Made by a program: the position numbers and the translations under genes | Assembly (NCBI GenBank): GCA_947487595.1 | Contig: CANKXJ010000035.1 | Span: 1 to 7,599 of the forward strand | Length of the DNA: 7,599 bases | Direction of reading: 5' to 3' | Source of the DNA: Actinomycetota bacterium | GTDB lineage: Bacteria > Actinomycetota > Actinomycetes > Nanopelagicales > Nanopelagicaceae | Shown: piece by piece, positions 1 to 6,814 of the stretch | Layout of the letters: each line of letters starts with the position of its first letter | Position numbering within the stretch: position 1 is the stretch's first letter | The notes under the pieces: model-generated | Databases searched by the model: none | Seen by the model: the letters and a program-made list of their open reading frames with translations, nothing else | Told to the model about the DNA's origin: nothing

Positions 1-1190
1 AAGGTGTTATTCCTTCACGCGAGCTTTCAATTCGCCACGATGTAGATCCAAACTCACTCGTCAAGGTTGGCGAGACTATTGAAGCTCTTGTTCTTCAAAA
101 AGAAGACAAAGAAGGTCGTTTGATTCTCTCTAAGAAGCGTGCACAGTACGAGCGTGCCTGGGGAGATATCGAAGGCAAGAAAGAGCGCGACGAAGTTGTT
201 ATTGGAACAGTTATTGAAGTTGTTAAGGGCGGACTCATCGTCGATATCGGACTACGTGGCTTCTTGCCAGCATCTCTTGTTGAAATGCGCCGTGTTCGCG
301 ATCTCACTCCTTACATTGGTAAGCAGGTTGAAGCTCGAATCATCGAACTAGATAAGAACCGTAACAACGTAGTTCTTTCACGTCGTGCATTCCTAGAGCA
401 GACACAATCTGAATCACGCACAACATTCCTTAACCAGCTACAAAAGGGTCAAGTTCGCACAGGTGTTGTTTCATCAATCGTAAACTTCGGTGCATTCGTT
501 GACCTTGGTGGCGTTGATGGACTTGTTCACGTGTCAGAGCTTTCTTGGAAGCATATTGATCATCCAGGTGAAGTTGTTGAAGTTGGCGATGAAGTGACTG
601 TTGAAGTTCTTGAAGTTGATTTCGAGCGTGAGCGCGTCTCACTTTCACTTAAGGCAACACAAGAAGATCCATGGCAGGCATTTGCTCGCACTCACACAAT
701 CAATCAGGTTGTTCCAGGTGTGGTTACAAAGCTTGTTCCATTTGGAGCATTCATTCGTGTTCACGAAGGCATTGAAGGCCTGGTTCACATTTCAGAGTTG
801 GCAGAACGCCACGTTGAAATCCCAGAGCAGGTTGTTCAAGTTGATGATGAGCTATTCGTAAAAATTATTGATATTGACCTTGAGCGTCGTCGTATTTCAC
901 TATCTTTGAAGCAAGCCAATGAAGGACATGAGATTGAGATCGAAGCATTCGATCCATCTCAATACGGAATGGCTGCTCGTTACGATGCTTCAGGAAACTT
1001 CATCTATCCAGAAGGTTTCGATTCAGACTCACAAGAGTGGAAGCCAGGATATGAAACACAGCGCGAAGAGTGGGAAAAGCAGTACGCCCAGGCGCAAGAG
1101 CGTTTCATGGCATATAAGAAGCAAAAGGCAGAAGCTAAAGCTGCCGATGCTGCTGCAACTCCAGCCGAAGAAACTCCTGTTGCTGAGTAG
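1..1190 (+). CDS. rpsA: 30S ribosomal protein S1, 3' part (5' end outside window)
   Basis: Ribosomal protein S1 binds mRNA on the 30S subunit and helps place it for initiation. The reading frame is open from the window edge; the first complete codon is at base 3, and 395 residues precede the TAG at 1188-1190. It begins inside an S1 domain (GVIPSRELS, then EGRLILSKKRA). Three full S1/OB-fold domains follow, at about bases 192-386, 447-653 and 705-911; the last two carry the typical FGAF and GLVHxSEL motifs and end in SLSLK. The tail (FDPSQYGMAARYD, PEGFD, then an Arg/Glu/Lys-rich stretch and an Ala/Glu end) resembles the actinobacterial RpsA tail. I infer a four-domain protein of roughly 480 residues missing its N-terminus. 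An ATG-like start inside the frame is absent near the left edge, so no internal start is proposed. Codon use is biased: I see no ATA, AGA or AGG codons, as expected for a highly expressed gene. Confidence 0.97.
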   Translation, partial: GVIPSRELSIRHDVDPNSLVKVGETIEALVLQKEDKEGRLILSKKRAQYERAWGDIEGKKERDEVVIGTVIEVVKGGLIVDIGLRGFLPASLVEMRRVRDLTPYIGKQVEARIIELDKNRNNVVLSRRAFLEQTQSESRTTFLNQLQKGQVRTGVVSSIVNFGAFVDLGGVDGLVHVSELSWKHIDHPGEVVEVGDEVTVEVLEVDFERERVSLSLKATQEDPWQAFARTHTINQVVPGVVTKLVPFGAFIRVHEGIEGLVHISELAERHVEIPEQVVQVDDELFVKIIDIDLERRRISLSLKQANEGHEIEIEAFDPSQYGMAARYDASGNFIYPEGFDSDSQEWKPGYETQREEWEKQYAQAQERFMAYKKQKAEAKAADAAATPAEETPVAE

Positions 1191-1196
1191 TAATAA
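1188..1196 (+). other. Triple in-frame stop codons ending rpsA
   Basis: The rpsA frame ends TAG TAA TAA, three stop codons in a row. This would catch ribosomes that read through the first stop, which is plausible for a very highly translated gene. The codons are seen directly; the role is inferred. With AT-rich intergenic DNA this could also be chance. Confidence 0.8.
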
Positions 1197-1204
1197 TTAG
1201 GATT

Positions 1205-1240
1205 AAAGGGCTCGACTTAATCGTCGGGTCCTTTTTCTTT
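1205..1240 (+). terminator. Rho-independent terminator of rpsA
   Basis: Bases 1205-1216 (AAAGGGCTCGAC) pair with 1223-1234 (GTCGGGTCCTTT) across a 6-base loop, TTAATC. All 12 positions pair; two are G-U wobbles (1210 with 1229 and 1212 with 1227). A T-rich run (TTTTT C TTTT) begins within the right arm and continues to 1241. It lies 15 bases after the rpsA stop and before coaE. It is therefore expected to end the rpsA transcript and separate that abundant message from coaE and the uvr genes. There is no matching T-run on the other strand, so it looks one-directional. Confidence 0.9.
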
Positions 1241-1251
1241 TCCAATCGGGT

Positions 1252-1257
1252 TATCCT
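1252..1257 (+). promoter_or_regulatory. Putative -10 element of a leaderless coaE promoter
   Basis: TATCCT fits the actinobacterial -10 pattern TANNNT. It occupies exactly -12 to -7 relative to the A of the coaE ATG at 1264, as it would if transcription began on the start codon. No Shine-Dalgarno sequence lies in the short space between the terminator and the ATG, which fits a leaderless message. Such messages are common in Actinobacteria. I see no convincing -35 element at the expected distance (near 1229-1234, inside the terminator). The hexamer and spacing are seen; promoter activity is inferred. Confidence 0.42.
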
Positions 1258-1263
1258 TATTCC

Positions 1264-1860
1264 ATGCGCGTAATCGCTTTGACTGGTGGCATTGGCTGTG
1301 GTAAATCACTTGCCGCTGAGTACTTTGCTGACCTGGGTGCAATCGTTATTGATGCAGATCAGTTGGCGCGTGCGGCAATAGAGCGAGGTTCAACTGGCTT
1401 TGATCAGGTGGTAAGCATTTTTGGTGATTCAATATTGAAAAATGGTGACATAGATAGACGTGCTTTGGGGGAGTTGATATTTAAGGATTTCATATTGAAG
1501 AATAAGTTAGAAAATGTAATTCACCCGTGGGTGCGCCATAAGTTTGAAGAAGCTGTTGCATCACTCAAGGCTGATCAGAGCCTTGTCTATGAAATCCCAC
1601 TTCTATTTGAAACTGGTGGCCAAGACCGTTTTGATATTGTCATTACCGTTGAATCAATAATGGAGAACAGGATTTCAAGGTTACGTGCCAGGGGCTTACA
1701 TATCTCTGAAATAGAAGCGCGCATTGCTGCCCAGGCAACTCGCGAACAGCGCGAATCGATAGCTGATTTCTTGATCGAAAATGATGGCAGTGAAGATGAA
1801 TTACTGCGTAAAGTGGAAAATATATGGGATGAACTCGCGGATAAGGATGTAAAAAAGTAG
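1264..1860 (+). CDS. coaE: Dephospho-CoA kinase
   Basis: This cytosolic P-loop kinase phosphorylates the 3'-hydroxyl of the ribose of dephospho-CoA with ATP, the last step of coenzyme A synthesis. The 198 residues match the usual single-domain length. Visible motifs are the P-loop GGIGCGKS at 8-15, the substrate-side DADQLAR at 30-36, IHPWVR at 86-91, PLLFE at 112-116 and the late QATREQR at 157-163. It lacks the C-terminal GrpB-like extension of the roughly 400-residue mycobacterial CoaE. The ATG at 1264 puts the P-loop at the normal distance from the N-terminus, and no better start exists downstream. Codon use differs from rpsA: eight ATA codons and three AGG codons within codons 136-143. 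The stop is nine bases before uvrB and in the same frame as it. The last codons form an A AAA AAG heptamer next to the stop. Identification is firm. Confidence 0.96.
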   Translation: MRVIALTGGIGCGKSLAAEYFADLGAIVIDADQLARAAIERGSTGFDQVVSIFGDSILKNGDIDRRALGELIFKDFILKNKLENVIHPWVRHKFEEAVASLKADQSLVYEIPLLFETGGQDRFDIVITVESIMENRISRLRARGLHISEIEARIAAQATREQRESIADFLIENDGSEDELLRKVENIWDELADKDVKK

Positions 1861-1869
1861 GCTTGGCAA

Positions 1870-3951
1870 ATGCGCCCGGTCTCAGAACTCCAACGTCGAG
1901 TCGAGCCATTTCAGGTAATTAGTGACTATGTTCCAGCCGGAGATCAGCCTGAGGCCATTGAAGAGATTGCCCGACGAATCAATGCTGGTGAACAAGACGT
2001 GGTTTTACTAGGTGCAACTGGCACAGGAAAATCAGCTACAACCGCCTGGTTGATTGAAAAACTCCAACGCCCGACTTTGGTCTTAGCTCCCAATAAAACG
2101 CTGGCAGCGCAGTTGGCAAATGAATTTCGAGAGCTACTTCCAAATAATGCCGTTGAGTACTTTGTCTCTTACTACGACTATTACCAACCAGAAGCATACG
2201 TTCCACAGACAGATACTTTCATTGAAAAGGACTCAAGTGTCAATGATGAGGTAGAGCGCTTACGTCACTCGGCTACAAACTCACTTTTGACTCGCCGTGA
2301 TGTGATTGTGGTTGCGACTGTCTCTTGTATTTATGGACTTGGCACGCCACAAGAGTATGTGGATCGCATGATCAAACTGCGTGTGGGCGATGAGATTGAA
2401 CGTAATGCTCTATTGCGCAAATTCGTCGATGTTCAATACAAGCGTAATGATGTTGCCTTTGAGCGTGGGACTTTTCGCGTTCGGGGAGACACCATCGAAA
2501 TCATCCCTATGTATGAAGAGTTAGCGATTCGAATTGAGATGTTTGGTGATGAGATTGAAAAGATCACTACGTTGCATCCTTTGACGGGTGAAATCATGCG
2601 CGATGAAACTGAGATGTATATCTTCCCAGCCACTCACTACGCAGCTGGGCCTGAAACGATGAAGCGAGCAATCGGTGATATTCAGGATGAACTACAAATC
2701 CAACTCAATCTCTTTGAAAAGCAGGGCAAACTCCTTGAAGCACAGCGCCTACGAATGAGAACAACTTTTGATATTGAGATGATGGAGCAGATTGGTTTTT
2801 GTAGTGGAATTGAAAACTACTCACGGCATTTAGATGATCGCGCAGCTGGATCTGCGCCCAACTGCTTATTGGATTATTTCCCAGAGGATTTTCTTGTTGT
2901 TATTGATGAAAGCCATGTGACTGTTCCCCAGTTAGGTGCGATGTTTGAAGGCGATGCATCACGCAAGCGCACTCTTGTAGAACACGGCTTTAGATTGCCT
3001 AGCGCGCTAGATAACCGACCACTGAAGTTTCCAGAGTTTATAGAGCGAACAGGACAAAAGCTTTATCTCTCTGCAACACCAGGAAAGTACGAGATGGCAA
3101 AGGTGGATGGCGATGTAGTGGAGCAAGTAATTCGCCCAACTGGTTTAGTGGATCCACAGATTGTGATCAAGCCTATAAAGGGTCAGATCGATGACTTGCT
3201 CAATGAAATTACAATAAGAGCTGAGAAAAACGAACGTGTTCTAGTCACAACACTTACTAAAAAGATGAGTGAAGATCTAACTGATTACTTACAGGAAAAG
3301 GGGGTGAGGGTTCGCTATCTTCACTCTGAGGTAGACACTCTGCGTCGCGTTGAACTATTGCGCGAACTTCGCACCGGTGAATACGACGTTCTTATCGGCA
3401 TTAATTTGCTTCGTGAGGGCCTCGATCTTCCTGAAGTTTCCTTAGTGGCAATTCTAGATGCTGACAAAGAAGGCTTCCTTCGCTCTGCCACCTCACTCAT
3501 TCAAACTATTGGCCGTGCGGCTCGAAATGTTTCAGGTGAGGTTCATATGTATGCTGACAACATGACGGCCTCTATGGAAAAGGCTATTGATGAGACAAAT
3601 CGACGTCGTGCCAAGCAAGTTGCATACAATCTAGAAAAGGGTGTGGACCCGCAGCCGTTGCGCAAGAAGATTGCTGATATCACCGATCTTATTAATCGTG
3701 AATCTGAAGACACTGATGAGTTGATGGCATCAAATAAGCGGGCAAATCAAAAGAGCGCAGCAACGGCAGGACTCTATGTGAAATCTCTGGCTTCGTTGCC
3801 GCGCCAGGATTTAATGGCGTTGATAGGCTCGCTCACTGATCAAATGCGCGCTGCTGCGGGGGACCTTCAATTTGAAGTTGCTGCACGTTTGCGTGATGAA
3901 ATAAAGATTTTAAAGAAAGAACTACGTTCAATGGAAGAGGCTGGGGTTTAG
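1870..3951 (+). CDS. uvrB: Excinuclease ABC subunit B (UvrB)
   Basis: UvrB is the damage-verifying subunit of nucleotide excision repair. UvrA loads it at the lesion, where it opens the duplex with its beta-hairpin and recruits UvrC. The 693 residues are a normal full length. In order: Walker A GATGTGKS at 48-55; the aromatic-rich beta-hairpin region YYDYYQPEAY at 101-110; Walker B-type DESH at 346-349; LSATPG; motif V region GINLLREGLDLP at 510-521; motif VI QTIGRAARN at 545-553; and a C-terminal UVR motif at about 648-683, which contacts UvrC. The N-terminus (MRPVSELQRRVEPF) matches actinobacterial UvrB, supporting the ATG at 1870. There is no strong Shine-Dalgarno at a useful distance: AAGGA at 1843-1847 is over 20 bases away. 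Start by re-initiation after the coaE stop nine bases upstream is therefore likely. The stop overlaps the uvrA start. No frameshift or missing motif is seen. Confidence 0.98.
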   Translation: MRPVSELQRRVEPFQVISDYVPAGDQPEAIEEIARRINAGEQDVVLLGATGTGKSATTAWLIEKLQRPTLVLAPNKTLAAQLANEFRELLPNNAVEYFVSYYDYYQPEAYVPQTDTFIEKDSSVNDEVERLRHSATNSLLTRRDVIVVATVSCIYGLGTPQEYVDRMIKLRVGDEIERNALLRKFVDVQYKRNDVAFERGTFRVRGDTIEIIPMYEELAIRIEMFGDEIEKITTLHPLTGEIMRDETEMYIFPATHYAAGPETMKRAIGDIQDELQIQLNLFEKQGKLLEAQRLRMRTTFDIEMMEQIGFCSGIENYSRHLDDRAAGSAPNCLLDYFPEDFLVVIDESHVTVPQLGAMFEGDASRKRTLVEHGFRLPSALDNRPLKFPEFIERTGQKLYLSATPGKYEMAKVDGDVVEQVIRPTGLVDPQIVIKPIKGQIDDLLNEITIRAEKNERVLVTTLTKKMSEDLTDYLQEKGVRVRYLHSEVDTLRRVELLRELRTGEYDVLIGINLLREGLDLPEVSLVAILDADKEGFLRSATSLIQTIGRAARNVSGEVHMYADNMTASMEKAIDETNRRRAKQVAYNLEKGVDPQPLRKKIADITDLINRESEDTDELMASNKRANQKSAATAGLYVKSLASLPRQDLMALIGSLTDQMRAAAGDLQFEVAARLRDEIKILKKELRSMEEAGV

Positions 3952-3953
3952 TG
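3933..3953 (+). promoter_or_regulatory. uvrA ribosome binding site and TAGTG stop-start overlap
   Basis: The last codons of uvrB contain GGAAGAGG (3933-3940), a purine-rich Shine-Dalgarno-like sequence ending ten bases before the uvrA GTG at 3951. The uvrB stop TAG (3949-3951) and the GTG share one G. This decides the GTG as the uvrA start: the next in-frame ATG lies well inside the first ATPase domain. The arrangement predicts translational coupling of uvrA to uvrB, which would keep the two subunits in a set ratio. Confidence 0.72.
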
Positions 3954-6809
3954 ACTATCGACAAACTCATTGTTCGCGGTGCTCGCGAACATAACCTTAA
4001 AAATGTCTCCATTGAGCTACCACGCAATGCACTCATTGTTTTTACAGGTCTATCTGGCTCTGGTAAGTCCTCACTAGCTTTCGACACCATATTTGCTGAA
4101 GGCCAGCGTCGGTATGTTGAATCTTTATCAGCATATGCCCGTCAATTTTTGGGACAGATGGATAAGCCTGATGTCGATTTCATTGAAGGCTTATCACCGG
4201 CGGTTTCTATTGATCAGAAATCAACGAACCGAAATCCTCGCTCTACTGTGGGAACGATTACTGAGGTTTATGACTACTTACGTTTATTGTTTGCACGCGC
4301 TGGTCGCCCTCACTGCCCAACCTGTGGTCACGCAGTGACCAGACAATCTCCGCAACAGATTGTTGATCAGATTCTGACTATGCCGCCGACAACAAAGTTT
4401 CAAGTATTAGCACCCATAGTTCGTGCACGTAAAGGTGAGTTCGTTGATCTTTTTGCTGACCTGATTACTCAGGGATTCTCACGTGCTCGCGTGGATGGTG
4501 AGGTTATTCAGCTCACCGATGTGCCGAAGCTAAAGAAGCAGGAGAAGCACACGATTGAAGTTGTTGTGGATCGTTTGACTGCAAAAGAAGAGTCAAAGAC
4601 TCGCCTGACTGATTCCATTGAAACCGCGCTACGTCTTGCATCTGGAATTGTTCTTCTTGATTTTGTAGATGCTCAGGGTGCTGAGAAAGAGCGCACATAC
4701 AGCGAGCACTTGGCTTGCCATGATTGCAACCTCTCCTTTGAGGAGTTAGAACCACGTTCTTTCTCATTCAACTCTCCATTTGGTGCCTGCCCAGAGTGCT
4801 CTGGAATTGGAACCAAGTTAGAAGTTGATAATGATTTGATCATCCCTGATGACTCTATCTCCATTAATGATGGAGCAATTGCGCCTTGGTCAGGTGGGCA
4901 ATCATCTGATTACTTCCTGCGCTTACTAGAGGCGTTAGCAAAAGATGTTTCATTTTCCCTGGATACACCTTGGAAGAAAATCTCGGTTAAAGCACGTGAT
5001 GCGATTATTAATGGCTATGAGTATGAAATTAAGATGAAGTACAAGGGCCGCTACGGTACTAAAAACTACACAACTGGCTTTGAAGGTGTTGTTCCATTTA
5101 TTCATCGCCGCCACAGTGAGACAGATAGTGACTACAGCCGTGATAAGTACGAGGCTTATATGCGCGAGACGCCATGTGATGTGTGTAAGGGAGCCCGCTT
5201 AAAGCCAGAAGTCTTGGCTGTGACTCTGGGAGGCAAGAATATTAGTGAAATTACTGAGCTTTCCATTATGGAGTGTGCCCAGTTCCTCAAGGCAATCAAA
5301 CTCAATAAGCGCGAAGCTCAAATCGCTGAACGAGTGATGAAAGAAGTACATGCCCGTCTTGGTTTTTTGCTAGATGTTGGTTTGGATTACCTTTCACTAG
5401 CGCGTCCTGCAGGGACTTTATCTGGTGGTGAGGCCCAGAGAATTCGCTTAGCTACACAGATTGGTAGTGGGTTGGTTGGTGTTCTCTATGTTTTAGATGA
5501 ACCAAGCATTGGTTTGCATCAGCGTGATAATCGCCGCTTGATTGATACATTGACTCGACTTCGTAATTTGGGCAACACACTGATTGTTGTTGAACACGAT
5601 GAAGAGACAATTAGAACTGCAGACTGGGTTGTGGACATCGGGCCAGGTGCTGGTGAACATGGCGGAAATGTTGTTGTTTCAGGTAGCTATGACGATCTGA
5701 TTGCTTCCAAGGAATCAATAACAGGTGCCTATCTCTCTGGCCGTAAATCTATTGCCATACCTACTAAGCGACGCAAAGTCGATCCAAAGCGTCAACTGGT
5801 CGTTAAGGGTGCGAAAGAGAACAATCTTCAGAATATTGATGTGGAAGTCCCATTAGGTGTATTTGTTTCAGTCACCGGTGTGAGCGGTTCAGGAAAATCA
5901 ACTCTAGTCAATGACATTTTGTATACGACCCTTGCTAATAAGCTCAATGGAGCACGACTAGTTCCTGGGCGACATCGCACAGTTTCAGGTATTGATTTAC
6001 TCGACAAGGTTGTTCACGTTGATCAATCACCAATTGGTCGTACACCTCGTTCTAACCCAGCTACGTATACCGGCGTATTCGACAAGGTACGTGCGTTATT
6101 TGCCGAAACTTCAGAGGCCAAGATTCGTGGTTATCAACAGGGACGCTTTTCATTTAACGTCAAGGGCGGACGCTGTGAGAACTGTTCGGGAGATGGCACC
6201 ATCACAATTGAGATGAACTTCTTACCTGACGTGTATGTTCCTTGCGAGGTCTGTCATGGAGCTCGGTATAACCGAGAAACTCTTGAAGTGCATTACAAGA
6301 GTAAAACCATTGCCGATGTTTTGGATATGCCAATAGAGCAGGCAGCAGATTTCTTTGAGTCAGTGCCAGCAATTGCGCGCTACCTCAAGACACTCAATGA
6401 TGTTGGTTTGGGCTATGTGCGCTTGGGTCAATCAGCACCAACGCTTTCTGGTGGTGAAGCTCAACGCGTGAAGCTATCGACTGAGTTGCAGCGACGATCA
6501 ACTGGTCGCACTATTTATGTCCTAGACGAACCAACAACAGGCCTGCACTTTGAAGATGTAAGTAAGTTGCTTGGTGTGCTCAATCGCCTGGTTGATACCG
6601 GGAATACTGTTGTAGTAATTGAACATAACTTGGATGTTATTAAATCCTCTGACTGGGTTATTGATATGGGACCAGAGGGCGGATTTCGTGGGGGATTAGT
6701 TGTTGCCCAAGGAACTCCTGAAGATGTTGCTAAAGTTAAGGCCAGTTACACTGGTCAATTCTTGGGTGAAATTTTGGCAAGTAATCGCAAAGTAGCGACT
6801 AAGAAGTAA
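3951..6809 (+). CDS. uvrA: Excinuclease ABC subunit A (UvrA)
   Basis: UvrA is the dimeric ABC-family ATPase that finds distorted DNA and loads UvrB in nucleotide excision repair. The 952 residues are full length. First half: Walker A GLSGSGKS at 33-40; a UvrB-binding and insertion region following CPTCG (C122, C125); a zinc module C256-x2-C259-x20-C280-x2-C283; a further pair C409/C412; signature LSGGEAQR at 490-497; Walker B LDEP at 515-518; and switch histidine H549. Second half: Walker A GVSGSGKS at 643-650; zinc finger C742-x2-C745-x19-C765-x2-C768, which contacts DNA; signature LSGGEAQR at 832-839; Walker B LDEP at 858-861; and H892. All expected metal cysteines are present. As I recall it, M. 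tuberculosis UvrA has CPNGH in place of the first pair of the 256-283 module. The GTG start gives the family N-terminus (DKLIVRGAREHNL). It overlaps uvrB by one base and ends five bases before uvrC. Confidence 0.98.
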   Translation: MTIDKLIVRGAREHNLKNVSIELPRNALIVFTGLSGSGKSSLAFDTIFAEGQRRYVESLSAYARQFLGQMDKPDVDFIEGLSPAVSIDQKSTNRNPRSTVGTITEVYDYLRLLFARAGRPHCPTCGHAVTRQSPQQIVDQILTMPPTTKFQVLAPIVRARKGEFVDLFADLITQGFSRARVDGEVIQLTDVPKLKKQEKHTIEVVVDRLTAKEESKTRLTDSIETALRLASGIVLLDFVDAQGAEKERTYSEHLACHDCNLSFEELEPRSFSFNSPFGACPECSGIGTKLEVDNDLIIPDDSISINDGAIAPWSGGQSSDYFLRLLEALAKDVSFSLDTPWKKISVKARDAIINGYEYEIKMKYKGRYGTKNYTTGFEGVVPFIHRRHSETDSDYSRDKYEAYMRETPCDVCKGARLKPEVLAVTLGGKNISEITELSIMECAQFLKAIKLNKREAQIAERVMKEVHARLGFLLDVGLDYLSLARPAGTLSGGEAQRIRLATQIGSGLVGVLYVLDEPSIGLHQRDNRRLIDTLTRLRNLGNTLIVVEHDEETIRTADWVVDIGPGAGEHGGNVVVSGSYDDLIASKESITGAYLSGRKSIAIPTKRRKVDPKRQLVVKGAKENNLQNIDVEVPLGVFVSVTGVSGSGKSTLVNDILYTTLANKLNGARLVPGRHRTVSGIDLLDKVVHVDQSPIGRTPRSNPATYTGVFDKVRALFAETSEAKIRGYQQGRFSFNVKGGRCENCSGDGTITIEMNFLPDVYVPCEVCHGARYNRETLEVHYKSKTIADVLDMPIEQAADFFESVPAIARYLKTLNDVGLGYVRLGQSAPTLSGGEAQRVKLSTELQRRSTGRTIYVLDEPTTGLHFEDVSKLLGVLNRLVDTGNTVVVIEHNLDVIKSSDWVIDMGPEGGFRGGLVVAQGTPEDVAKVKASYTGQFLGEILASNRKVATKK

Positions 6810-6814
6810 GCGAC

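Noticed and set aside
570..617. Repeated GAAGTT/GAAGTG hexamers (about five copies) within rpsA.
   Set aside because: They encode alternating Glu-Val in the beta-strands of an S1 domain with a preferred codon set. This is protein sequence, not a DNA repeat element.
430..648. Antisense open frames of 60-90 codons, here and at 1643-1909, 2433-2633, 3833-4090, 4513-4864 and 7375-7587.
   Set aside because: They lie wholly or almost wholly opposite well-identified conserved genes, have low-complexity or unrecognisable products, and show no ribosome binding sites. They are shadows of the real frames.
1201..1222. GATTAA (1201-1206) and TTAATC (1217-1222) are exact inverted repeats that could form a hairpin competing with the terminator.
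   Set aside because: Six mostly A-T pairs around a 10-base loop cannot rival the 12-bp terminator stem. There is no leader peptide or ligand-binding structure to suggest attenuation.
1801..1869. AT-rich 3' end of coaE (for example TATATG near 1830) as a separate uvrB promoter.
   Set aside because: No -35 partner at proper spacing and no damage-response motif are visible. The evidence is no better than for any AT-rich stretch.
3230..3243. CGAAC..GTTCT in uvrB resembles half-sites of an actinobacterial LexA (SOS) box.
   Set aside because: The half-sites are too close together (the consensus has four bases between GAAC and GTTC) and lie deep inside the gene. I found no SOS box in front of coaE or uvrB.
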